A stretch of 64,000 bases of DNA. It comes from Desulforamulus aeronauticus DSM 10349 (GTDB lineage Bacteria > Bacillota > Desulfotomaculia > Desulfotomaculales > Desulfotomaculaceae). Each line of letters begins with the position of its first letter. Position 1 is the stretch's first letter. The notes below the pieces were generated by a model that saw only the letters and a list, made by a program, of their open reading frames with translations, was not told where the DNA came from and did no database searches. Positions 49,492 to 58,284 of this stretch are shown piece by piece. Where the stretch lies: assembly GCF_900142375.1 (NCBI RefSeq), contig NZ_FRAR01000006.1:154438-218437 (forward strand). The letters run 5' to 3'. The position numbers and the translations under genes are program-made.

Positions 49492-52284
49492 CTAGTAACT
49501 ATGATGTTCCTTCACCACTCCCGCACACCGAGGACACAGGGTGGTGTGTTCGGTATCTTGGCCCACTGCTTCATGATACATCCAGCAGCGTTCGCACTTA
49601 TCACCTTCAGCTGGAGTTACTAGCACAGCCAGCTCCAGTTCTTCTGCTCGGACTGCCTCTGCCGGTGCAGCTTTGAGCTGCTGTAGGTTTACTGTGGAAA
49701 CAATGAACAGAGTAGTTAGCTCATCTGCCATCGGTTGCAACAGGTCTGCCACTTCGCCAGCGACGTAGAGATCTACTTTCGCTTCCAAAGCGTTACCGAT
49801 AACTTTATTTTGGCGAGCCAGTTCCAGAGACTTTAGTACCTCTTTGCGGATTTCCTGAAACTTATCCCATTTTTTCTCCAGTTCCACATCCAGATATTCC
49901 TCATTTACTTCGGGCATATCCAGTAACTGCACACTGGCTAATCTCTCGCCAACCACTGGCATATGTTTGTAAATTTCCTCAGTGGTAAAGGCCAGTACCG
50001 GTGTCAGTAGCCGCACCAAAGCATCCAGTGCTTCGTAGAGCACGGTCTGAGCAGCCCGGCGCTCCAGGGAAGCCGGTGGTGCCGTATACAGGCGATCCTT
50101 GATGATATCCAAGTAGAAAGCGCTGAGATCCACTACACAGTAATTGTGAACAGCATGGTAAACAACGTGGAACTCGTAGTTTTCGTAGGCACTAAGTACC
50201 CGCTTAATTAACTTGTGCAGTTCCAATAGGGCTACCCGATCCAGTTCGGGCAATTTTTCATAGGTTACCTTATCTTTAGCCGGATCAAAATCATACAGAT
50301 TGCCCAATAGGAACCGGGCAGTATTTCTGATCTTCCGGTAGGACTCGGTCATCTGTTTGATAATGTTAGGAGATACTGACAGATCACTGCGGTAGTCTGC
50401 AGAAGAAACCCATAACCGCAGAATATCGGCACCCATTTGGTTAATTACTTTCAGGGGATCTACCACATTCCCCAGGGACTTAGACATCTTGCGTCCCTTT
50501 TCATCCACCAGGAAACCATGGGTTAGTACAGCTTTGTAAGGTGGTTTACCAGTAACAGCCACCGAGGTGGACAGGGAAGAGTTAAACCAGCCACGGTGCT
50601 GATCGCTGCCTTCCAAATATAAGTCTGCCGGCCACTGCAGTTCCGGCCACAGCTCGGGCTGATCCAATACGGCCAAGTGACTGGAGCCGGAGTCAAACCA
50701 AACATCCATGATATCGGTTTCTTTACGGAAGTCCTTACCTTTGCCACAGCAGGGGCAGGTGAGGCCCGGTGGCACTAATTCGTTGGCGTCTTTGGCAAAC
50801 CAAATGTCTGAACCATACTCTTTAAACAGTTTTTGAATATGAGCGATGGTTTCCTCGGTAATAATTTCTTTGCCGCAGTCGTTGCAGTAGAAAATGGGAA
50901 TAGGCACACCCCAGGTCCTTTGACGAGAGACGCACCAGTCGCCGCGACCCTCCACCATGTTGTAAATACGGTTTTGGCCCCATTCCGGTACCCATTTAAC
51001 ATTACGAATGGCATTCAAGGCATCCTGACGGAAACCTTCCACCGAAGCAAACCACTGCTCCGTGGCCCGGAAAATAATGGGTTGCTTACAACGCCAGCAG
51101 TGGGGGTACTGGTGCTTAATCTGAGCATGTCCCATCAGTGCTTCCCGTTCTTTTAATTCGTCAATAATGGTTTTGTTAGCATCTAGAATAAACTGGCCGG
51201 CAAACTTGCCGCCCTCGGCAGTGAACTTACCCTTGTTGTCTATGGGAGCCAGCACAGGCAGATTGTATTTTTTCCCTACAATAAAGTCATCCTCACCATG
51301 TCCTGGAGCGGTGTGTACCGCACCGGTACCGGCCTCCAGCGTAACATGATCGCCTAAGATAATCAGGGAATCGCGCTCCACAAAGGGATGGTGGCAAACC
51401 ACCCGGTCCAGCTGTTCCCCTTTATAAGTGGCCAAAATTTCTGCTTCTTCTGTTTCCATTACCTTCTTAAAGGCTGCCAGCAGTTCTTTAGCCACTACTA
51501 CTTTCTGCCCCTTCACCAGCGCTAAAACGTACTCAAATTCCGGGTGTACACTAATGGCTACGTTGGCGGGCAAGGTCCAGGGAGTGGTGGTCCAAATAAC
51601 CAACGCTGCATCTTCGGGCAGCACGCCCTTGCCATCTTTAACAGCGAATTTTACATAAATGGACGGTGAGGTCTTGTCGGCATACTCCACTTCCGCTTCG
51701 GCCAGGGCCGTTTCGCAACTGGCACACCAGTAAACCGGTTTTAAGCCTTTATAGATGTAGCCCTTCTTGGCCATTTCACCAAATACACGGATCTGAGTGG
51801 CTTCGTACTGAGGCAGTAAAGTAATGTAGGGACGCGCCCAGTCTCCCCGTACGCCCAAACGCTGAAATTCTTCACTTTGAATATTGACAAACTCCAAGGC
51901 ATAATCTTTGCACTTTTTGCGAAACTCCACCGGATCAATCTGGTGACGGTTAATACCCAGTTGCTTGATGGCCTGTTGCTCAATGGGCAGACCATGGGTA
52001 TCCCAGCCTGGGATATAGGGGGAGTCGTAACCACTCATGGAGCGGTATTTAACAATCATATCCTTCAAAACTTTATTCAAGGTATGCCCCAGGTGAATAT
52101 GCCCGTTGGCATAAGGAGGACCGTCGTGCAGAATATACTTAGTCTTGCCTTGGTTCTTCTCCTGAACCTTATTGTACAGATCCATCTCTTGCCATTGTTT
52201 TAAAATTTCCGGTTCCCTTTGGGGTAAATTGCCCCGCATGGGAAACTCGGTTTGGGGCAAATTTAAGGTTTTGCTGTAATCCAA
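49492..52284 (-). CDS. ileS: Isoleucyl-tRNA synthetase
   Basis: A 930-residue class I synthetase. The HIGH-type motif is in YANGHIHLGHTLNK near residue 57 and the KMSKS motif is GRKMSKSLGN near 598. The editing CP1 domain (about 180-400) contains WTTTPWTLPANVA and GTGAVHTAPGHGEDD. The C-terminal zinc finger has CERCW and CPRCAGVV. It charges tRNA-Ile and clears mischarged Val. A T-box lies upstream. Confidence 0.98.
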   Translation of the reverse strand: MDYSKTLNLPQTEFPMRGNLPQREPEILKQWQEMDLYNKVQEKNQGKTKYILHDGPPYANGHIHLGHTLNKVLKDMIVKYRSMSGYDSPYIPGWDTHGLPIEQQAIKQLGINRHQIDPVEFRKKCKDYALEFVNIQSEEFQRLGVRGDWARPYITLLPQYEATQIRVFGEMAKKGYIYKGLKPVYWCASCETALAEAEVEYADKTSPSIYVKFAVKDGKGVLPEDAALVIWTTTPWTLPANVAISVHPEFEYVLALVKGQKVVVAKELLAAFKKVMETEEAEILATYKGEQLDRVVCHHPFVERDSLIILGDHVTLEAGTGAVHTAPGHGEDDFIVGKKYNLPVLAPIDNKGKFTAEGGKFAGQFILDANKTIIDELKEREALMGHAQIKHQYPHCWRCKQPIIFRATEQWFASVEGFRQDALNAIRNVKWVPEWGQNRIYNMVEGRGDWCVSRQRTWGVPIPIFYCNDCGKEIITEETIAHIQKLFKEYGSDIWFAKDANELVPPGLTCPCCGKGKDFRKETDIMDVWFDSGSSHLAVLDQPELWPELQWPADLYLEGSDQHRGWFNSSLSTSVAVTGKPPYKAVLTHGFLVDEKGRKMSKSLGNVVDPLKVINQMGADILRLWVSSADYRSDLSVSPNIIKQMTESYRKIRNTARFLLGNLYDFDPAKDKVTYEKLPELDRVALLELHKLIKRVLSAYENYEFHVVYHAVHNYCVVDLSAFYLDIIKDRLYTAPPASLERRAAQTVLYEALDALVRLLTPVLAFTTEEIYKHMPVVGERLASVQLLDMPEVNEEYLDVELEKKWDKFQEIRKEVLKSLELARQNKVIGNALEAKVDLYVAGEVADLLQPMADELTTLFIVSTVNLQQLKAAPAEAVRAEELELAVLVTPAEGDKCERCWMYHEAVGQDTEHTTLCPRCAGVVKEHHSY

Positions 52285-52317
52285 TATCGTTCACTCCTGA
52301 CGTTTGTTTATGCAAAA

Positions 52318-52575
52318 TAAAAAACCCGTCCCTAAAAAGGGACGAGCTGATAACCCGCGGTACCACCCTCATGAACAGATAAAACCTGAACACTCGATAC
52401 ACCTTTAACGTCGATGTTAACGGCCAAACTTACTCCCCTAATCCAGGGTTTCAGTAGGCACCTCCCGGGTGATCTTCAAAGGATGGCTCTGGCCCGGCTT
52501 GCACCAATCCCGGACTCTCTGTACAGACTCCCACCAATTTACTTTCCCGTTCACTGGAGATAAGCATATTTAAAC
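52318..52575 (-). promoter_or_regulatory. T-box leader of ileS
   Basis: T-box AGGGTGGTACCGCGG at 52369..52355, followed by terminator CGTCCCT-TTTT-AGGGACG and a U run (52344..52321). The stem I end reads GAAG-ATC-ACCCGGGAG (52477..52461), giving specifier ATC (Ile) at 52473..52471, which agrees with the gene it controls. Confidence 0.95.
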
Positions 52576-52581
52576 GTCATT

Positions 52582-52610
52582 ATTATATCCAAATCTGACA
52601 CAAAGGTCAA
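52582..52610 (-). promoter_or_regulatory. Promoter of the ileS transcript
   Basis: TTGACC (52610..52605), 17-base spacer, TATAAT (52587..52582) on the minus strand. Confidence 0.88.
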
Positions 52611-52642
52611 TATTTCTTAAAACAGTCGGGCTTACCAGTATT

Positions 52643-53194
52643 CTAGGCGCTTTCTTTCTCGCCATTTTCTTCCTCAGTCACGTCCAGATTCCCCTCAACC
52701 ATTGAAAGCTGAGCCTCTAAAAATGCTTTAAACTTCACCTTAAAGATATTGGCTTGTTTCTCCAGCCTGCGGTATTCCTCCAGGATAGCACCCACTCGCT
52801 CGTCGGCTATTTTTAGCATTTCTTCTGCTTTGCGAGAAGCATCGTTGACCAGCCGTTCTGCCTCTTCCTCAGCCTTCTGCTTCATGGCCTTAGCTGAAGT
52901 TTCCGCCTGCTCTAACATCATTTTTGACTCTTTTTCAGCATTGCTACGCATGTCTTCGGCACCTTTTTGGGCCATGACCAATGTCCTTTGTAACGCATCC
53001 TCAAGATCCCGGTAGTGAACAATACTTTCCTCACTTTTGCCCAGACGTTCTTTGAGTTCGTGGTTCTCCACATAAATTTTTTCATAATTTTCTTTAATTT
53101 TTTGCACCCAGGCATCTACCTGCTTTACATCGTAGCCACGCAAGGTCTTGGTAAATTCCCTGGTTTGAATTTCTAAGGGCGTTAAAACAGACAT
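52643..53194 (-). CDS. divIVA: Cell-division/polarity protein DivIVA
   Basis: A 183-residue coiled-coil protein recruited to curved membrane at septa and poles. The N-terminal lipid-binding domain is seen as LTPLEIQTREFTKTLRGYDVKQVDAWV, with the YDxxxVD motif. Long coiled coils follow (about 30-160), ending in an acidic tail. It closes the ylm cluster, 92 bases downstream of ylmH, and precedes ileS, as in many Firmicutes. Confidence 0.93.
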   Translation of the reverse strand: MSVLTPLEIQTREFTKTLRGYDVKQVDAWVQKIKENYEKIYVENHELKERLGKSEESIVHYRDLEDALQRTLVMAQKGAEDMRSNAEKESKMMLEQAETSAKAMKQKAEEEAERLVNDASRKAEEMLKIADERVGAILEEYRRLEKQANIFKVKFKAFLEAQLSMVEGNLDVTEEENGEKESA

Positions 53195-53286
53195 CTGAAA
53201 AACACCTCCGGTTATACCACTTTGCTGCCATTTTATACTGTTTCTACGAATCCACTTTAAGGGAACTTATTTAATGTGGATTCGTA

Positions 53287-54078
53287 TTACAAATATCTTT
53301 TTAATACTATACCTATTCGGCCACTTTTGGTGTTTCCTTTAACCTCCGCCACCTCAACCCTGCCGCGCCCTCGCATCGAAAGTATATCTCCTGCCTTGAG
53401 CTGTGCGGCCACATCTGAGCAACTCTGCCAGTTAATACTCAGTTTTTCTGAGAGAATTTCTCTGGCAATACGGCTGCGGGAAGTGCCAAAGCCCGCTGCC
53501 GCTATAGCGTCTAACCGCAAAGAAGCTACAGTGGTATTGATCTCCTTCACTTTTAAGTCTGGTAACGTAAGCTCTGCGGGTGTTATTTCCCTTACTTCCA
53601 CTTTTACTTTGTGTACCTTGGTTAGATTGGCCCTAAGATAGGCTACCACTTCCTCCGTAGCTGCCACCTGACAGCCTTCCTCAGTGACAATGAGATCTCC
53701 TATCAGTTCTCTTTTGATACCCAGACCTAGAATGGAACCTAAAAAGTCCCGGTGGTTTACCTTAACCAGTTTAAAATTACCTTCCACTGCCAATAAAGAA
53801 ATCCGAAAATCCACTTCAGACTCGTCTAAATAACTTGGAAAAATGGCTGTGCGAACTCTCTCAGCGGCATCGTATCCGCCAAAGGTGGCAAAATCCAAAT
53901 CGGGGATACGTTCCAGCATAGAAATGATCAGACCCGTATGGTACGGGTCATAAAAATTTGTGATGATTGGACAGTGCTGCTTGAGAACCCTTTCAACGCT
54001 GTCCAGAACCTTAGCCAGCAATGCCTTTTCCTCTGGATCGTTGAGGTGATTTAAGAAAGACTGGCGGTTCAGTTTCAT
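53287..54078 (-). CDS. ylmH: S4-domain RNA-binding protein YlmH
   Basis: A 263-residue protein. The C-terminal S4 RNA-binding domain runs through LRLDAIAAAGFGTSRSRIAREIL and VQLKAGDILSMRGRGRVEV. The N-terminal half (RQSFLNHLNDPEEKALLAKVLD) is typical of YlmH/photosystem-II-S4-like proteins. Homologues act in ribosome rescue or in cell division. It overlaps nothing but abuts yggT (stop/start one base apart). Confidence 0.9.
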   Translation of the reverse strand: MKLNRQSFLNHLNDPEEKALLAKVLDSVERVLKQHCPIITNFYDPYHTGLIISMLERIPDLDFATFGGYDAAERVRTAIFPSYLDESEVDFRISLLAVEGNFKLVKVNHRDFLGSILGLGIKRELIGDLIVTEEGCQVAATEEVVAYLRANLTKVHKVKVEVREITPAELTLPDLKVKEINTTVASLRLDAIAAAGFGTSRSRIAREILSEKLSINWQSCSDVAAQLKAGDILSMRGRGRVEVAEVKGNTKSGRIGIVLKRYL

Positions 54079-54333
54079 TTATCTCACCAAGCCAAAGATT
54101 AAGTTCTGAATCATCCGTAACACCAGGAAAGCAACAATAGGTGAAATATCTATCATGCCCAAAGGTGGGATGATTCTTCTAAAGATGTTGAGATAAGGAT
54201 CGGTCGTCTCATACAAAAAGCGAACCACCGAATTGTGAGGATTATGCGGAAACCAGGACAGCAAAATCCTGGCTAACAGCATCATCTCATAAACCCAAAA
54301 AGCAATGTTAAGAAAAGAAATGATGTTATACAT
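54079..54333 (-). CDS. ylmG: YggT-family membrane protein (YlmG)
   Basis: An 84-residue protein with two membrane segments (about 4-24 and 60-82). The family motifs ILLSWFPHNPHNSVVRFLYETTDPYL and FRRIIPPLGMIDISPIVAFLVL are clear. YggT proteins take part in cell-division or membrane-protein assembly in the ylm cluster. It lies between sepF and ylmH. Confidence 0.93.
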   Translation of the reverse strand: MYNIISFLNIAFWVYEMMLLARILLSWFPHNPHNSVVRFLYETTDPYLNIFRRIIPPLGMIDISPIVAFLVLRMIQNLIFGLVR

Positions 54334-54353
54334 ACTTCAACCCCGTTCTATTC

Positions 54354-54791
54354 TTATTGTGACTTAGCCCAGGAAAAAATGCTTTTCTCTTTATACTCTC
54401 TCCTGGTTTCATTGGCAATGTCTATGTTATTAGGTACAAAAAGAAAAATATTTTGACCCACCTTTTCCATATTACCGCTTAAAGCAAAGGTTGTCCCACT
54501 GACAAAATCAACAATGCGCCGGGCTTGCTCAGCACCGGCCTTTTCCAAGTTTACCACCACTGCCCGACGGTTTTTCAGGTTATCGGCAATATTTTGGGCC
54601 TCATCAAAGGAAGCAGGCTCACAGACCACCACTCGAAACTGCCGTCCGGTATGCAGACTTACCACGGGAGCGTTTTTACGCGTGGTTTGTGGTTGTACTT
54701 CATTCCTTTCGAATTCCTTTTCCTCCTTTGATTCCTCCACATCATCAAAACCCATCATGGCGAGCATCTTATCAAACATCCCTATGGCCAT
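54354..54791 (-). CDS. sepF: Cell-division protein SepF
   Basis: A 145-residue membrane-tethering partner of FtsZ. An N-terminal amphipathic segment (FDKMLAMMGFDD) probably binds the membrane. The SepF core is VVVCEPASFDEAQNIADNLK, RRAVVVNLEKAGAEQARRIV and FVSGTTFALSGNMEKVGQNI. It bundles FtsZ filaments and anchors them to the membrane. The ATG has GGAGGG. It sits between ylmE and yggT as expected. Confidence 0.95.
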   Translation of the reverse strand: MAIGMFDKMLAMMGFDDVEESKEEKEFERNEVQPQTTRKNAPVVSLHTGRQFRVVVCEPASFDEAQNIADNLKNRRAVVVNLEKAGAEQARRIVDFVSGTTFALSGNMEKVGQNIFLFVPNNIDIANETRREYKEKSIFSWAKSQ

Positions 54792-54803
54792 AAGTATCCC
54801 TCC

Positions 54804-55481
54804 TTATTTCCGGCTGCCAAAGATTGCTGTACCAATTCTTATCATGGTGGAGCCCTCCTCTAGGGCGACTGCAAAATCATTGCTCATCCCCATCGAAAGC
54901 TGTTCCATCCTTACACCGGGGATTTCCCTTAGGCCGTAGGAGATATTTCTTAACTGTTTGAACACCGGCCTTACTTCCTCTGGATTCTCTACATAGGGTG
55001 CAATGGTCATTAGCCCCTGAATAGAGATACCCGGTAAAGTTGCTGCTTCGCTAATAAACTCTCTCACTTCCGGTACCGCGAGACCAAATTTGGTTTCTTC
55101 GCCTGCCACATTTACCTGCACCAAAGTTGGTATGACAATCCCTGCTTCCCTAGCCCGTCGGTCCAGTTCCAGCGCCAGAGACCAACGATCCAGTGAATGA
55201 ACCATGACAACCTTACCCACAATGTATTTAACTTTATTGGTCTGTAGATGTCCTATCAGATGCCAGTGGGCTCCCTCTACTAAAGGATGCTTGTCCGTCA
55301 GTTCTTGTACCCGGTTCTCACCTAAATCAACCAAGCCAGCAGCAACAGCTTCTCTGGCTTTATCTGCAGTCATATTCTTGCTAACCGCGATAAGCTTAAT
55401 GTCGTTTAGATTTCTGCCGGATTTCTCAGCACTTCTGGCAATTTGTTCTTTGATCAAAGTAATATTTTGACTTATGCTCAA
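54804..55481 (-). CDS. ylmE: PLP homeostasis protein (YggS/YlmE)
   Basis: A 225-residue PLP-binding single-barrel protein with no known catalytic activity that buffers pyridoxal phosphate. The PLP lysine is in IKLIAVSKNMTADKAREAV (about K36). GENRVQELTDKH, WHLIGHLQTNKVKYI and SMGMSNDFAVALEEGSTMIRIG are characteristic. The TTG start follows GGGAG. It is part of the ylmE-sepF-ylmG-ylmH series. Confidence 0.95.
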   Translation of the reverse strand: MSISQNITLIKEQIARSAEKSGRNLNDIKLIAVSKNMTADKAREAVAAGLVDLGENRVQELTDKHPLVEGAHWHLIGHLQTNKVKYIVGKVVMVHSLDRWSLALELDRRAREAGIVIPTLVQVNVAGEETKFGLAVPEVREFISEAATLPGISIQGLMTIAPYVENPEEVRPVFKQLRNISYGLREIPGVRMEQLSMGMSNDFAVALEEGSTMIRIGTAIFGSRK

Positions 55482-55494
55482 GTTTTCTCCCGCC

Positions 55495-56481
55495 TTATTG
55501 TATCCTGTCTCCCTCCCGTGCGTACTCAGGGTTTAAAATATAGCGTATGCCGGGTTGAAGATCTTGTCCAGTTATCTGTACTTTTCCTGCCATGCGGTTG
55601 GTAATCTCTACGGGAACCCAACGGATCAAACCCTTCCAGAGGATATATAAACCTGGGCTATTATCCTTAGACACCAGGGATGCTTCATCCACCAGTAGGC
55701 CCTCCAATTCACCGATTACCAACTGAAAATCAATTTTACGCTGATGCATAATTTCATCGGGATAATTTTTCAATATTAATAGCATTCCCGGCTGCTCATT
55801 AGAAATCAGCTTATCTACTTTGGCCTCTAACAGATGCTGTTGCCAGTGCACCTTAACACCGGAATCTTTTTTAGCCTCAATTTTACTAAGTTGTTCCTTG
55901 GTGACATGGCCATAGACGTAGATCGGTGCTAGATTATCAATAACTTTAGCCACTACTTGTCCCTTTTCCACCACAGTAGGGGGAACACCATTACTATTTA
56001 TTTTATCCAAAGATGGGATTTGTACAATGTCAATATTGCCAGGAATGAGAATATTTTCAAAACCATCCACATGAGTACATAGCATACCACTGGTAGTTGA
56101 CTTTACTGTATAGGTTTTGGCACCGGAAGCCGACTCCAAATCGGAAGCACTCAGTATACCAAGCTGAGTACCGGCTTTAACCCTTTCCCCGTCAGATACA
56201 GTAAATTTCATACTCCCCTTTAAGGGTAAGGATATCGGGTATTCCTGCTTAATTAAAACTCCCTGTATAGAAAATTCCTGTCTCACAACACTTGACTGCA
56301 AATCTTGAATTTCTAGCAGTTGATGAAAAATTAGGGTTTTGATGCCAAGCACCAGATACCACAATGAACACAGCAAGACTGTGGCAAATAGGAGGCCAAA
56401 AAATAACAACCGACCTTTTTTGACAACCCGTTTTTTCCTGGGTCTCCTTTGTCTTTCCTCATATGAAAAATTTTCTGTCAT
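55495..56481 (-). CDS. HlyD-like membrane-anchored protein of the division cluster
   Basis: A protein of about 328 residues with one N-terminal membrane segment (LLFFGLLFATVLLCSLWYLV) after a basic tail, and an outer part resembling HlyD/biotinyl-lipoyl adaptor domains (VSDGERVKAGTQLGILSASD, VEKGQVVAKVIDN). No partner ABC transporter is adjacent, so an adaptor role is unproven. Start chosen at ATG 56481; GTG 56487 is also possible. It is first in the ylm cluster. Confidence 0.8.
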   Translation of the reverse strand: MTENFSYEERQRRPRKKRVVKKGRLLFFGLLFATVLLCSLWYLVLGIKTLIFHQLLEIQDLQSSVVRQEFSIQGVLIKQEYPISLPLKGSMKFTVSDGERVKAGTQLGILSASDLESASGAKTYTVKSTTSGMLCTHVDGFENILIPGNIDIVQIPSLDKINSNGVPPTVVEKGQVVAKVIDNLAPIYVYGHVTKEQLSKIEAKKDSGVKVHWQQHLLEAKVDKLISNEQPGMLLILKNYPDEIMHQRKIDFQLVIGELEGLLVDEASLVSKDNSPGLYILWKGLIRWVPVEITNRMAGKVQITGQDLQPGIRYILNPEYAREGDRIQ

Positions 56482-56542
56482 GACCACACCTGCCTTGTAT
56501 TACCATAAAAGGCTTCGACAGGTAGTAGATGAATTCCTTTGT

Positions 56543-56569
56543 AAAAAAAACGCCCTTTAGGGCGTTTTT
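56543..56569. terminator. Terminator after phoU
   Basis: AAAAACGCCC-TTTA-GGGCGTTTTT, symmetric, so it can act on either strand; minus-strand phoU ends 26 bases upstream. Confidence 0.85.
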
Positions 56570-56594
56570 AAACTTTCGCACATTTTCTTCTCGT

Positions 56595-57251
56595 TTAGTT
56601 TAGTTCTTTCCATTCTCCGGTTGCTTGAAAAATCACCGCTTCCCCAATATTTGTGGCATGGTCGGCAATGCGCTCCAGGAATCTGGCCACAAACAATAAA
56701 TAGGTTGCCTGACCAATGGTATCAGGATCTCTTTTCATAAAGGAAACCAAGTGTTTGTAAGTTTGGTGGTAAATATGATCCACCTCATCGTCTGCCTCAC
56801 ACATTTCTCTGGCTTTATCAGGATCGTTATGCACATAGGCATCCAACCCATCCCTAACCATTTGTTGGGCCAGTTTGGCCATGGCTGTAATACTCACCAG
56901 TGGTTTAATCAGTTTCTCCTCTACCAGGCACATGGTAACCCTGGCAATATCCACCGAGTGGTCTGCCATCCTCTCTAAACTTATAATAATGCGGATACCT
57001 GTGATTAAAATACGTAAATCCTTCGCCATCGGCTGCTGGGTGGCAATAATTTTGATGATTTTATCTTCAATTTGAAAACGCTGCTCATCTACCAGATCAT
57101 CCCCCTCGATGACTTCACCTGCTAAGATGGGGTCCTGGGTAGCCAAGGATTTAACTGCATTATAAATCAATTTTTCCACTACACTGGCCATTCGCAGAAC
57201 ATCCTGCTGCAAATCCGCCAGCGCTTTATCAAAGGATTGCCGGGTGGACAA
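56595..57251 (-). CDS. phoU: Phosphate-uptake regulator PhoU
   Basis: A 218-residue all-helical protein built of two PhoU repeats, each with the E/DxxxD metal motif (for example ISLERMADHSVDIARV and RFLERIADHATNIGEA). It links the phosphate importer to the PhoR kinase and restrains Pho signalling. TTG start behind AAGGGGG. It follows pstB by 32 bases and ends the Pho-box transcript. Confidence 0.95.
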   Translation of the reverse strand: MSTRQSFDKALADLQQDVLRMASVVEKLIYNAVKSLATQDPILAGEVIEGDDLVDEQRFQIEDKIIKIIATQQPMAKDLRILITGIRIIISLERMADHSVDIARVTMCLVEEKLIKPLVSITAMAKLAQQMVRDGLDAYVHNDPDKAREMCEADDEVDHIYHQTYKHLVSFMKRDPDTIGQATYLLFVARFLERIADHATNIGEAVIFQATGEWKELN

Positions 57252-57283
57252 AGTTGAAACCCCCTTACTGTCATCAAGAGTCT

Positions 57284-58039
57284 TTAACCAAAGCGACCGG
57301 TAATATAATCTTCCGTACGTTTATCCCTAGGACCGGTAAAGATTAACTCAGTGTCGCCAAACTCAACCAACTCACCGCTTAAGAAAAAGGCTGTGGTATC
57401 AGAAACCCGTGCGGCCTGCTGCATGTTATGAGTGACAATCACAATGGTATATTTACTCTTTAGTTCCCGAATTAATTCTTCTACTTTTAAGGTAGAAATG
57501 GGGTCTAAGGCGGAAGTTGGCTCATCCATCAGTAAAATTTCCGGTTCTACCGCCAACAACCTGGCAATGCAAAGTCGCTGCTGCTGACCACCGGATAGTC
57601 CCAAGGCCGGCTTGTGGAGGCGATCCTTAACCTCTTCCCAGAGAGCTGCGGCTTGCAAGCTGCTTTCCACTATTTGGTCTAATAAGCGTCGATTCCTTTG
57701 ACCATGGATTTTGGGCCCGTAAGCAATATTTTCATAAATCGTCATGGGGAAGGGATTGGGACGTTGGAATACCATCCCCACCTTTTTCCGCAGGGCCACT
57801 ACATCCACTGACGATTGGTAAATATCTTCCCCATCCAGCAAAATCTGTCCCTCTACCCGCACACCCTCAATTAAGTCATTCATTCTATTTAAAGTACGTA
57901 AAAAGGTGGACTTACCACATCCCGAAGGTCCGATCAGTGCAGTCACATGCCTTTCTTCAATGTCTAAGTTTATCTTGTTCAATGCCTGCATTTCCCGGTA
58001 ATATAGGTTTAAACCTTTTGCTGTGATTTTATAAGCCAC
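57284..58039 (-). CDS. pstB: Phosphate ABC transporter ATP-binding protein PstB
   Basis: A 251-residue ATPase. Walker [21 protein letters not shown], the signature [15 protein letters not shown] and Walker [15 protein letters not shown] are present, and [16 protein letters not shown] with [12 protein letters not shown] are specific to PstB. Start chosen at GTG 58039 behind GGGGG, because the longer frame adds 13 residues without a site. The permease and binding-protein genes pstSCA are not next to it, so they must be elsewhere. It follows four Pho boxes. Confidence 0.94.
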   Translation of the reverse strand: MAYKITAKGLNLYYREMQALNKINLDIEERHVTALIGPSGCGKSTFLRTLNRMNDLIEGVRVEGQILLDGEDIYQSSVDVVALRKKVGMVFQRPNPFPMTIYENIAYGPKIHGQRNRRLLDQIVESSLQAAALWEEVKDRLHKPALGLSGGQQQRLCIARLLAVEPEILLMDEPTSALDPISTLKVEELIRELKSKYTIVIVTHNMQQAARVSDTTAFFLSGELVEFGDTELIFTGPRDKRTEDYITGRFG

Positions 58040-58100
58040 CGTGTTACCCCCTATATGAACAAACCCATCATTTCGCATTGCCTCAAGTGTAACAACATCA

Positions 58101-58139
58101 TGTTATCCCTTTGTTGTCATAATGTTAAAATCCTGTTAA
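58101..58139 (-). promoter_or_regulatory. Four phased Pho boxes upstream of pstB-phoU
   Basis: TGTTAT (58101), TGTTGT (58112), TGTTAA (58123) and TGTTAA (58134) start exactly 11 bases apart; on the coding strand these read TTAACA-like words, the PhoP half-site of Bacillus. They lie about 60-100 bases before the GTG and predict phosphate-starvation induction by the PhoP of the adjacent pair. Confidence 0.85.
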
Positions 58140-58184
58140 TAAACAGACTGCTGTTACCTAGGTCTTTCAACCAACGGTTAGTTC

Positions 58185-58284
58185 CACTTTCAGAGAGTAT
58201 AAAGATTCTATTGACGAAAGTATAAGAAAAACTACGGCTTCTGCCTGCGTCAAAGACTTGGCGCAAGCCAAGTCTTTCTAATCT
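58185..58284 (-). repeat. Dispersed intergenic repeat, copy D
   Basis: Read on the minus strand: AGATTAGAAAGACTTGGC, hairpin GACTTGGC-TTGC-GCCAAGTC, TTTGACGCAGGC, GTAGTTTTTCTTATACTTTC, ATAGAAT and CTCTCTGAAAGTG, all in copy A order. It lies between phoR and the Pho boxes and overlaps the end of phoR by a few bases. Confidence 0.8.
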
